A stretch of 64,000 nt of DNA from Clostridia bacterium (lineage in GTDB: Bacteria; Bacillota; Clostridia; Christensenellales; Christensenellaceae). Location of the stretch: the NCBI GenBank assembly GCA_017439085.1, contig JAFRTU010000020.1:1-64000 (forward strand). The letters are read 5' to 3'. Made by a program: the position numbers and the translations under genes. The notes below the pieces were generated by a model. The model did no database searches. It had not been told where the DNA came from and worked only from the letters and a program-made list of their open reading frames with translations. This document shows positions 8,102 through 15,964 of the stretch, in pieces. Each line of letters starts with the position of its first letter. The stretch's first letter is position 1.

Positions 8102-8178
8102 GCTGATGTAGCTCAGTCGGTAGAGCACTTCATTGGTAATGAAGAGGTTCATGAGTTCGATTCTCATCATCAGCTCCA
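8102..8178 (+). tRNA. tRNA-Thr(GGT)
   Basis: A 77-nt cloverleaf including CCA. The acceptor stem is GCTGATG with CATCAGC. The anticodon loop TTGGTAA carries GGT. It stands 67 bases upstream of proC on the same strand. Confidence 0.96.
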
Positions 8179-8245
8179 GAATATGAGGAAGTTTATTTGG
8201 CAGAACCATTTAGACTTCCATTTTTTTAAAAAGGAATAAGAGATA

Positions 8246-9052
8246 ATGGAAAAGAACATGAGATTTGGCTTTATAGGCTGTGGAAATATGGGGGGAGCCA
8301 TATTGAAGGGAGGAGAAGGACTGGGGCTCCTTTCTCCTGAAAACGTATGCATCTATGATATCTCAAAAGAAGTCACGGACAGGCTGAGAGCAGACGGGTA
8401 TAAGATCTGCACGGACTTAAGGGAACTCTGCAGCGAGTCGGATATCATAGTACTGGCAGTTAAGCCTCAGTATTTCCCCGATGTAAGAAAAGAGATAGAG
8501 GGCCTTACTCACGGAAAGTGCGCTCTTTCCATAATGGCAGGAATCTACATAAAAGATCTTAAGGAAGCTCTCGGAGAAGAGACCAGGATCTTCAGAACGA
8601 TGCCAAACACTCCCGCTCTCGTGAACAGAGGAGTATTTGCAGTATGCGTGGAGAACGATGCATCTCCTGAAGAAAAGGAACTCATCTCAAAGCTTCTCTC
8701 CTCCATGGGAAAGGTATATGAGGCTACCGAAGAAATGACGGATGTGTTCTGCGGCTTCAGCGGAAGCGGCCCGGCCTATGTGGCAATGTTCGTGGAAGCT
8801 CTTGCCGATGGAGCGGTGCTGGAAGGAATGCCAAGGGCACTTGCATATAAGGTGGCGCTTGAGACAGTGGAAGGTTCTGCAAGGCTGATGCTGGAGAAGA
8901 ACATGCACCCCGGTGCACTTAAGGATATGGTATCCTCACCCAAGGGCACGACCATAGAAGGAGTAAAGGCATTGGAAAAGGGAGCCTTCAGGCATTCAGT
9001 GATGGAATCAGTGATAGCTTCCGTAGAAAAGACCAGGAAGCTGGGGAAATAA
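8246..9052 (+). CDS. proC: Pyrroline-5-carboxylate reductase
   Basis: Last enzyme of proline synthesis: reduces 1-pyrroline-5-carboxylate to L-proline with NAD(P)H. It has 268 residues, the usual length. The N-terminal dinucleotide-binding motif is GFIGCGNMGGAIL, and the C-terminal helical dimerisation domain carries the family signature around GSGPAYVAMFVEAL and the following SPKGTT. It begins a close-packed set with the aminotransferase (2-base gap) and the glycerol-1-phosphate dehydrogenase. No proA or proB is in the window. Confidence 0.95.
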   Translation: MEKNMRFGFIGCGNMGGAILKGGEGLGLLSPENVCIYDISKEVTDRLRADGYKICTDLRELCSESDIIVLAVKPQYFPDVRKEIEGLTHGKCALSIMAGIYIKDLKEALGEETRIFRTMPNTPALVNRGVFAVCVENDASPEEKELISKLLSSMGKVYEATEEMTDVFCGFSGSGPAYVAMFVEALADGAVLEGMPRALAYKVALETVEGSARLMLEKNMHPGALKDMVSSPKGTTIEGVKALEKGAFRHSVMESVIASVEKTRKLGK

Positions 9053-9054
9053 AG

Positions 9055-10239
9055 ATGTTGGTGAAATATTATTCAGACATGCTGAGCAAAAAGTCTGCCA
9101 TCAGGAATCTCTTCGATTTCGGAAGGAGCAGGGCAGAGGAGATAGGAAAGGATAACGTATTCGATTTCAGCATTGGGAACCCGTCCGTACCCGTGCCTGA
9201 CAGTTTCAATGAATCTCTTAAGAAATTCGCGGATTATAAGGACGGCACACTGGTGCACGGATACAGCCCTACTCTCGGGATACAGTCTGTAAAGGAAGCC
9301 ATTGCAGCCAGTCTGAACAGAAGGTTCGGGGAGGATTATACCGCCGATCATATCTTCATGACCACCGGAGCTGCGGGAGCGCTGGCACATGCTCTCAGAG
9401 CAGTATGCGAAGCGGGGTCTTCCGTCATGGTGTTTGCTCCTTTCTTTCCTGAGTACGTGCCGTATATAACCGGAGCGGGATGCATTCCAAAGATAGTTCC
9501 TCCGCGTATGGAAGATTTCCAGATAGACTTTGAGAAGTTCAGCGAGATGCTGGACGAAAGTGTTTCTGCTGTCATGATAAACTCTCCGAACAATCCGTCC
9601 GGAGTCATGTATTCTGAAGATACCATAAAGAAACTATGTGCTATCCTTTCCGATGCTGAGAAGAAGTTCTCCCATCCGATATATCTGATATCCGATGAAC
9701 CATACAGGGAGATACTGTTTGGCGGGATCAGGTATCCGTATGTCTCTAAGCTCTATGATGATACTATAGTATGCTATTCCTTCAGCAAATCCCTTTCAAT
9801 TCCGGGAGAGAGGATAGGATACGTTGCAGTCGATCCGAGGGCGAAGGACGCTGAGCTTCTGGTCCCTGTGATGGGGCAGATATCCAGATTCACCGGACAC
9901 AACTGTCCGCCCTCTATAATACAGCTGGCGGTGGCGGAAAATCTGGAAGTCACTTCCGACATGAGCGTATATGAGCGGAATGCAGAAATCCTGTATGAGG
10001 AACTGACAAGGCTCGGGTTCAGGTGCGTCCGCCCTGACGGAACGTTCTATATGTTTCCCGAAGCTCCCGGCGGAAACTCTGAGGAACTGAGCGAAAGGGC
10101 AAAGAAACATGACCTGCTGCTGGTTCCGGGGACCACGTTCGGATGCCCCGGCAATTTCAGGATCTCGTACTGTGTGGAGACGGAGAAGGTGATCCGTTCT
10201 CTTGACAGCTTCGGAAAACTGGCTAAGGAGATATTCTGA
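9055..10239 (+). CDS. PLP-dependent class I/II aminotransferase
   Basis: A fold-type I aminotransferase of 394 residues. The cofactor-binding Lys is in SFSKSLSIPGERIGY, the Asp that contacts the pyridine is in YLISDEPYRE, and NSPNNPSG is the conserved Asn-Pro segment. The amino donor and acceptor cannot be assigned. It starts 2 bases after the proC stop, and its own stop overlaps the start of the next gene, so the three genes are probably one operon. Confidence 0.9.
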   Translation: MLVKYYSDMLSKKSAIRNLFDFGRSRAEEIGKDNVFDFSIGNPSVPVPDSFNESLKKFADYKDGTLVHGYSPTLGIQSVKEAIAASLNRRFGEDYTADHIFMTTGAAGALAHALRAVCEAGSSVMVFAPFFPEYVPYITGAGCIPKIVPPRMEDFQIDFEKFSEMLDESVSAVMINSPNNPSGVMYSEDTIKKLCAILSDAEKKFSHPIYLISDEPYREILFGGIRYPYVSKLYDDTIVCYSFSKSLSIPGERIGYVAVDPRAKDAELLVPVMGQISRFTGHNCPPSIIQLAVAENLEVTSDMSVYERNAEILYEELTRLGFRCVRPDGTFYMFPEAPGGNSEELSERAKKHDLLLVPGTTFGCPGNFRISYCVETEKVIRSLDSFGKLAKEIF

Positions 10240-11585
10240 TGAAACAGTTTAAAGATATGGAGATAAGGGAACTCCTGTATCCCAACGAATATATTTGTGA
10301 TTGCGGAAAGACACACAGGAGCACAGTAAAGGACATCGTAATAGGAAAAAACGTATTTCCCGATCTTCTTGAGACCGTAAAAGGATACGGTGTAAAGAGC
10401 ATCATGGTCTTTGCCGACCGCAATACATATGAAGCCGCAGGGAAGGAACTTCTCGGAAAGCTTGAGAATGAGGGATTCACACTGAATACGTACATCTATC
10501 CTCAGGAGCAGGTCACGGCCGATTCTTTCTCGGTAGGACAGGCCGCCCTCCATTTCGCAAAGGACAGCGATATGGTGCTGGGCATAGGGACGGGAACCAT
10601 CAATGACGTATGCAAGATCATGTCTTCCATAAGCGGAAAGCCCTATGTTCTCTACGCTACAGGCGCTTCCATGGACGGCTTTGCCTCAGATACCTCTTCC
10701 ATGGTGGTGGACGGCCTCAAGTTTTCCGTTCCCTCCAAAGCTCCGGATGCCATTTATTCAGACGTGAAAGTCCTTGCAGCATCTCCAAAGAGGCTCACCA
10801 GAGCAGGTATAGGAGATGTGCTGGCGAAGCTCGTAAGCCTTTCTGAGTGGAGGATCTCCAATATCGTGAACGGAGAGTATTTCTGCAGGAACATACATGA
10901 TCTGATAATGAAGTCACTTGATGCATGCAGGAAGAATGCCGAGAAGTATGTAAGCGGAGACGAGGATGCCATGAAGGAGATCCTTGAGGCACTCATTCTC
11001 CCGGGAGTTGCTATGGCATATGCGGGGGTCACGAGACCTGCCTCAGGAATGGAACACTATTTCTCCCATCTTTGGGAGATGAGGGCTCTCGAATTCGGAT
11101 ATAAGGAATACATGCACGGGGAACAGGTGGGAGTGGGAACTCTTCTTGCTCTCAGAGTGTATGACCGGCTTAAAGGCATGAAGGCTCCTGACAGGGAATC
11201 GGCCATAGAGAAGAGAAAGACATTCTCAAAGGAAGATTGGAAAAAGGAGATAAGGGCTTTCCTCGGCAACAGCGCAGAAGAAGTCATACGGACGGAAGAA
11301 AGAGAGAACAGGTATGATTATGATACATATCTGAAGAGGCTCGACAGCATAATACTCCATTGGGACGAGATAATGGAGATAATAAACTCCATGCCTTCCG
11401 AGAGGGAGATAAGGGGCATAATGGAAAGGATAGGGGCCATGACGGAACCTTCCGAAATGGGTATCCAAAAAGAAGTGGTAAAGGATACTTTCAGATATAC
11501 AAAAGATGTCAGGAACAAATATATATGCAGTTCATTGCTCTTCGACATAGGACTTTTGGATGAAGTTGCAGATGAACTGTTCTGA
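10239..11585 (+). CDS. sn-glycerol-1-phosphate dehydrogenase (AraM/EgsA family)
   Basis: An iron-alcohol-dehydrogenase-fold enzyme of 448 residues that would reduce dihydroxyacetone phosphate to sn-glycerol 1-phosphate. The nucleotide-binding motif is GIGTGTINDVCK. Metal-site regions are MDGFASDTSSM, GMEHYFSHLWE and YMHGEQVGVG, giving the Asp and two His ligands. In archaea this enzyme sets lipid stereochemistry; in Bacillus the homologue AraM supplies a prenylglycerol phosphate. No downstream prenyltransferase is visible. The extended C-terminus, about 50 residues beyond the core, is usual for the bacterial branch as far as I recall. Confidence 0.88.
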   Translation: MKQFKDMEIRELLYPNEYICDCGKTHRSTVKDIVIGKNVFPDLLETVKGYGVKSIMVFADRNTYEAAGKELLGKLENEGFTLNTYIYPQEQVTADSFSVGQAALHFAKDSDMVLGIGTGTINDVCKIMSSISGKPYVLYATGASMDGFASDTSSMVVDGLKFSVPSKAPDAIYSDVKVLAASPKRLTRAGIGDVLAKLVSLSEWRISNIVNGEYFCRNIHDLIMKSLDACRKNAEKYVSGDEDAMKEILEALILPGVAMAYAGVTRPASGMEHYFSHLWEMRALEFGYKEYMHGEQVGVGTLLALRVYDRLKGMKAPDRESAIEKRKTFSKEDWKKEIRAFLGNSAEEVIRTEERENRYDYDTYLKRLDSIILHWDEIMEIINSMPSEREIRGIMERIGAMTEPSEMGIQKEVVKDTFRYTKDVRNKYICSSLLFDIGLLDEVADELF

Positions 11586-11650
11586 AGATCTCCTCACGCA
11601 ACAGGCTTTAAAGAACCTGATGAAAAGCCGGAGACTGCATGACATAGAAA

Positions 11651-11689
11651 AAACAGACTGCCGTATTTATTTCGGCAGTTTGTTTTCTT
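11651..11689 (+). terminator. Terminator after the glycerol-1-phosphate dehydrogenase gene
   Basis: AAACAGACTGCCG pairs with CGGCAGTTTGTTT (one G-U pair) and T residues follow. The rest of the 11586-11890 interval holds only the promoter described next; I see no gene or structured RNA in 11690-11817. Confidence 0.65.
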
Positions 11690-11817
11690 ATGTTCACGAC
11701 CTTGTCACGGGTTACGGAGCTTAGACTGATATCATGAGACTTTCTATACTGATATGATCACATTGCTGGAAGGAGCATCCCTCCACTGTCATGCGAGCTG
11801 ACTCGAAAGCTGCGTTA

Positions 11818-11846
11818 TTGAACAGCACTGTTTATCTTCATATAAT
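11818..11846 (+). promoter_or_regulatory. Promoter of the HTH-TPR gene
   Basis: TTGAAC, a 17-base spacer, and a perfect TATAAT, 45 bases before the start codon. Confidence 0.75.
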
Positions 11847-11890
11847 GAATCCGTGATCACAAAACAGCAATTTTAACGGGGGATAAACAT

Positions 11891-12934
11891 ATGGAACTAG
11901 GAAAAAAGATCAGACAGCTTCGATATAAAGCCGGCCTTACTCAGGAACAGCTTGCCGATAAAATCGGCGTTGGTCCGCAGTCAGTATCCAAATGGGAAAC
12001 CGCAGCATCGATGCCTGATATCACCACTCTTCCGCTTCTCGCAGAGACCTTCGGCGTCAGTATAGATGACCTTTTTGACTTAAGCAGTGAGCAGCACCTG
12101 AATCGTATCGAGAACAGCCTTGACATAAATGAAGAGATACCGCAGGATCTGTTCCGTGAATATGAAGACTTTCTGAAGGCTCAGACAGATGATATACAGA
12201 ACAAGCACCGGGCAACCAGTCTTCTAGCCTATCTGTACTGGCACCGTATGAACTCTAACGCCAAGAAAGCAGCACGCTACGCCAAGGACGTTATCAGGAT
12301 GAACCCGGGTGAAAAGGATTGCCAGTGGGTCCTGAACCGTGCGGAAGGGCATGCAGTATGGGATTGGAATATGAATAATCACACAAAAGCCATAGAGTTC
12401 TGGCGCGGAATAGTTGAGGAGAATCCGGATATACGTTTGCCGTACCTATATCTGCTGGATAATCTTCTAGCTGATAACCGCGCGGATGAGGCGGAAGAAT
12501 ATCTGGAACGTGCAGGCCGTCTTCCCGACGCCAGACCGGTTATGGTGAGTGTCTATCAGGCGCATATAGCACTTGCCCGCTTCGATGAAAAGACGGCAGA
12601 CAGGATTATTGAAGAACTGGTCGCAGCTCATCCGGAGGAACCTGTATGTCTGTTTGAGGCTGCACAGTATCATGCAAAGAAATGCGACTATCTGAAAGCA
12701 ATCGAACTCTATGAGCAGTCTTTCGAAAGATCGCCACGCAGGCCCCGCTTTACCGATGAGCTTATGGGCATCGCCGATATATATGAGATAATGGGAGACT
12801 TTGGAAAAGCTGCCGGGACATACGACCGTATCATTGACCTGTTGGAAAATGAGTGGGGCTTTACCGAAGATACAGGGCTGGAGGATGCCCGAGAAGAAAA
12901 GACCCGGCTGCTGGCTAAAGCGCAGAAGGCATAA
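11891..12934 (+). CDS. XRE family regulator with TPR-like C-terminus
   Basis: A 347-residue protein. An N-terminal helix-turn-helix (residues 1-65, LTQEQLADKIGVGPQSVSKWE) is followed by a long helical region with recurring tetratricopeptide-like units, for example around LKAIELYEQSFERSPRRP and FGKAAGTYDRIIDLLEN. Such proteins resemble peptide- or metabolite-sensing Rgg/PlcR-type regulators in outline, but the ligand is unknown. A GGGGG ribosome binding site lies 8 bases before ATG. It is a single-gene unit, between terminators at 11651-11689 and 13069-13099. Confidence 0.85.
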   Translation: MELGKKIRQLRYKAGLTQEQLADKIGVGPQSVSKWETAASMPDITTLPLLAETFGVSIDDLFDLSSEQHLNRIENSLDINEEIPQDLFREYEDFLKAQTDDIQNKHRATSLLAYLYWHRMNSNAKKAARYAKDVIRMNPGEKDCQWVLNRAEGHAVWDWNMNNHTKAIEFWRGIVEENPDIRLPYLYLLDNLLADNRADEAEEYLERAGRLPDARPVMVSVYQAHIALARFDEKTADRIIEELVAAHPEEPVCLFEAAQYHAKKCDYLKAIELYEQSFERSPRRPRFTDELMGIADIYEIMGDFGKAAGTYDRIIDLLENEWGFTEDTGLEDAREEKTRLLAKAQKA

Positions 12935-13068
12935 ATAAAATGGAAATACTGCAGGGACATTCAGTTTTCCCGTTATCACAGCAAATCCCTCTGTTTATAG
13001 AACGAACAGGACAGAAAAATGAATGATCCCTGGGCAGTGTACTTATAAAAAAGAGGAACAGTCTTCCA

Positions 13069-13099
13069 GGCCCCGTCCTTAATTGGCCGGGGCCTTTTC
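13069..13099 (+). terminator. Terminator of the HTH-TPR gene
   Basis: GGCCCCG pairs with CGGGGCC across a 12-base loop, followed by TTTTCT. Confidence 0.85.
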
Positions 13100-13162
13100 T
13101 GTAGAACGGATCCCTACATTATTGTAAAATAAACTATACAGATATAAAGGGAGAGAGCTCTG

Positions 13163-13669
13163 ATGGAAAGAGAGATAAAGGTCATTTCATCAATAGACAA
13201 GAAGGATTTCAGGCACCTCATTTACTGGAACATGTTCGGGAGGAACCTCCTCGTGGGGATAATGCTCGGAGCCATATTTCTCATAGGGCTGATCGTACTC
13301 TTCTTATTTTCAGGGACTCTTAACGGAAAGATCATAGCAGGAATCTTCCTTGCGGCTCCTCTCATAGTGATAGGCTACATGGAGTTCACAATCATGAAGA
13401 TGCGTTCAGCCGAGATCACTGCCAGGACCAAAGGAGAATTCACCTTCAACGGGAAAGGCATAAAGGCCATGCACATGGGAGCAGACAGCTATGTCTTCTA
13501 TGACTGGGATCACGTTGAAACTGCCTATGAAACGAGCAGATTCTACATCATATTCGTGAACAGGATACAGATGCTGACGATAAAGAAGTCCGATATAAAG
13601 GAAGAGGACAGGGAAGACATCGTCAAGATCATAAAGGATCATACAAAACGCGATTATATAGGGTGGTAA
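13163..13669 (+). CDS. YcxB-like membrane protein
   Basis: A 168-residue protein with two hydrophobic segments (about residues 29-50 and 56-75) joined by a short turn, then a basic soluble C-terminal half ending in a helix. The layout and the SYVFYDWDHVETAYET-type segment are like YcxB-family proteins of unknown function. A GGGAGAG ribosome binding site precedes ATG. The next gene starts at its stop codon, so it may be co-transcribed with the U32 gene. Confidence 0.7.
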   Translation: MEREIKVISSIDKKDFRHLIYWNMFGRNLLVGIMLGAIFLIGLIVLFLFSGTLNGKIIAGIFLAAPLIVIGYMEFTIMKMRSAEITARTKGEFTFNGKGIKAMHMGADSYVFYDWDHVETAYETSRFYIIFVNRIQMLTIKKSDIKEEDREDIVKIIKDHTKRDYIGW

Positions 13670-13671
13670 GA

Positions 13672-15957
13672 TTGAAGAAGACCGTAAAAATGGAACTGCT
13701 TGCTCCTGCGGGCAATATAGAGATAGCAAAGGCTGCACTGAATGCCGGAGCTGATTCGGTATATCTCGGCGGCCTCTTCAGTGCGCGCGCATATGCCAAA
13801 AACCTGTCTCTTGATGAGATAAAAGAGATATCGGATTATGCCCATGAAAGAGATAAGAAGATATACGTTACGGTCAATACCATGCTGCTTGAAAGAGAAC
13901 TGGAGGAAGCTCTCCGTTTCACGGAAGACATCTGGGAGAAGGGAGCCGATGCGATAATAGCCGCTGATCTGGGATACATCTCCATGATCCACTTTGCACA
14001 TCCGGAGATAGAGATACATGCCAGCACTCAGATGGGGATATCAGTTCCGGAGACGGTAGAACTCTTAAAGAGGTACGGAGTCAAAAGGGCAGTGGCGGCA
14101 AGGGAATGCTCTCTAAGGATGATAAAAGAGCTGAAGGCGGAGGGCATTGAGATAGAGACTTTTTGTCACGGAGCCATGTGTTCCGGCATATCCGGAGCAT
14201 GTCTGATGTCGGGAGCCATAAGCGAAAGAAGCGGAAACAGAGGCAGATGCTCCCAGGTATGCAGACAGTACTTCACCGGAGACCATGGACAGGGCTATCT
14301 GCTTAGCATGAAGGATCTGTGCACTCTGGAGCTTTTAGATCAGTTTAAGGAAACGGGAATAGACTGTCTTAAGATAGAAGGAAGGATGAAGAGCCTCGAG
14401 TATGTGGTCACTACCACCGCGGCATACAGAAGGGCGATAGATGCCCTTTACAGAGGAGACAGTGTCAGCAAGGGAGGGCTCACGGACGATCTGAAAACGG
14501 TGTTCAACAGAGGGGGCTTCTCTGACGGTTACTACAAGACCAGGGATCAGAAGACTTTCCCTGACAGACAGGGGCACATGGGTCTCGAGATAGGGACCGT
14601 ACGCATATTCGGAGGCAGACCGGGGTTCACGTATGCAGGGGAACTTGAAAACGGAGATGATCTTGAGATATCAGGAAAAGGCATAAAAGGAAAAGATCTT
14701 TCGCGCAGGGGAAATGTATATACATTGGGACCGGAGTACAGCAAGACTGTCGGAGAGAAGGTGTTTCTGAAATCATCCGAAAGGATCAGGAAAGAAGCTG
14801 AAATGCTTGCAAAAGACGATTTCAGAAGACCTGTCGACATTGACCTATATCTGTATGACGGAAAGGCAGTCCTTAAGGCATCCTCAGGAGATATCTCGGT
14901 ATCAGTTGAAAGGACGACCGACAGAACCGCAAACAAGGAACCGGATGCATCATTCTATGAAAAACAGCTGCGAAAGACTGGCGGTACGGTGTTCGATTGC
15001 AACAAAGTCATGATCCATCCCTTCGGTTCGCCGTTCTTTTCTTCTGCAGAGATAAATGAGATGAGAAGGAGTGCATTGACAGGACTACTGGAGAAGATCG
15101 CTCCGAAGAGGACTTCTCTTGAAAGGGAGATCCCGAAGCCGAGACACGGTTTTATGGAAAGTACAGCCGATCCGTACGTGGCATATCAGGTCTCTTCACT
15201 GAAGAACATAAGGTTTTTAAGCAGTCTTGGAAAGACCCGTATCTATTTTTCACCTTCATCTCGGGAAGAACTCGACGGATTTCTGGAAGACGCGTCTATA
15301 TCGGCCTGGCTTGTACTCCCGTCTTTCATATCTGAAGGTACCAGAGAGCTGATCTGCGGGCTTGAGGACATGCAGAGAAAAAGGATAGAAGGACTTCTGT
15401 GCAGGAACATAAGCTCAGTCGCTCTCGCAAAAAGTTCGGGACTGCCCTTTGTTGCAGATTATCTCTTTAATACGGCGAACAGCATGACTTCAGGAGAGCT
15501 TTATGATCTTGGAGCATCCTCGGTGACACTAAGTGAAGAGATCAGCCTAAAGGATATGGGATATGTCGCAGGACCATCTAACGAGGTCGTTGTCTACGGG
15601 AACGTTCCAATCATGGAACTCTATCACGACATGGGTATAGGGAGAGAAAATATTGACAGGGGCTACAGCGGAGAGATATGTACCGACAGAGGAAATGCTT
15701 TCCCGGTAGACTCCATGTTCGTAGGAGAGAGTTGTATTGAGATCAGTAATGGAGTGAAAAAATGCTTTACCGGCTTTTCCGAGCTTAAGAAGGCGGGAAT
15801 ACGCGGCATAAGACTCATACTTACGGACGAAGGAGAAGAAGAGATAACATGTCTCTCAAAGGCTTATGAGGATTCCTGGCTGAACGGAATGGCATTTGAC
15901 ATGAGAGTAAGGCCGAAGACATTTACGAACGGAAGATTACCAAGAGGAGTTGAATAA
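13672..15957 (+). CDS. U32 family protein with C-terminal DUF3656 (RlhA-like)
   Basis: A protein of about 760 residues. The N-terminal U32 domain opens with MELLAPAGNIEIAKAA and contains the Cys-containing signature CHGAMCSGISGACLMSG, followed by further Cys in GRCSQVC. Despite the peptidase name, better studied members with this two-domain layout act in RNA hydroxylation: Escherichia coli RlhA (YdcP) hydroxylates a 23S rRNA cytidine. The start is uncertain: TTG 13672 follows the GGTGG at 13662-13666, while ATG 13690 matches the usual family N-terminus but lacks a ribosome binding site. It probably forms an operon with mutS2. Confidence 0.85.
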   Translation: MKKTVKMELLAPAGNIEIAKAALNAGADSVYLGGLFSARAYAKNLSLDEIKEISDYAHERDKKIYVTVNTMLLERELEEALRFTEDIWEKGADAIIAADLGYISMIHFAHPEIEIHASTQMGISVPETVELLKRYGVKRAVAARECSLRMIKELKAEGIEIETFCHGAMCSGISGACLMSGAISERSGNRGRCSQVCRQYFTGDHGQGYLLSMKDLCTLELLDQFKETGIDCLKIEGRMKSLEYVVTTTAAYRRAIDALYRGDSVSKGGLTDDLKTVFNRGGFSDGYYKTRDQKTFPDRQGHMGLEIGTVRIFGGRPGFTYAGELENGDDLEISGKGIKGKDLSRRGNVYTLGPEYSKTVGEKVFLKSSERIRKEAEMLAKDDFRRPVDIDLYLYDGKAVLKASSGDISVSVERTTDRTANKEPDASFYEKQLRKTGGTVFDCNKVMIHPFGSPFFSSAEINEMRRSALTGLLEKIAPKRTSLEREIPKPRHGFMESTADPYVAYQVSSLKNIRFLSSLGKTRIYFSPSSREELDGFLEDASISAWLVLPSFISEGTRELICGLEDMQRKRIEGLLCRNISSVALAKSSGLPFVADYLFNTANSMTSGELYDLGASSVTLSEEISLKDMGYVAGPSNEVVVYGNVPIMELYHDMGIGRENIDRGYSGEICTDRGNAFPVDSMFVGESCIEISNGVKKCFTGFSELKKAGIRGIRLILTDEGEEEITCLSKAYEDSWLNGMAFDMRVRPKTFTNGRLPRGVE

Positions 15958-15964
15958 AGGACTC

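Noticed and set aside
8042-8239. A 65-residue plus-strand frame across tRNA-Thr
   Set aside because: It overlaps the whole tRNA gene and has no ribosome binding site.
10450-10482. CRISPR or tandem repeat search across the window
   Set aside because: I found no regularly spaced repeats, cas genes, transposase genes or prophage genes anywhere; coordinates here are only a placeholder inside the window.
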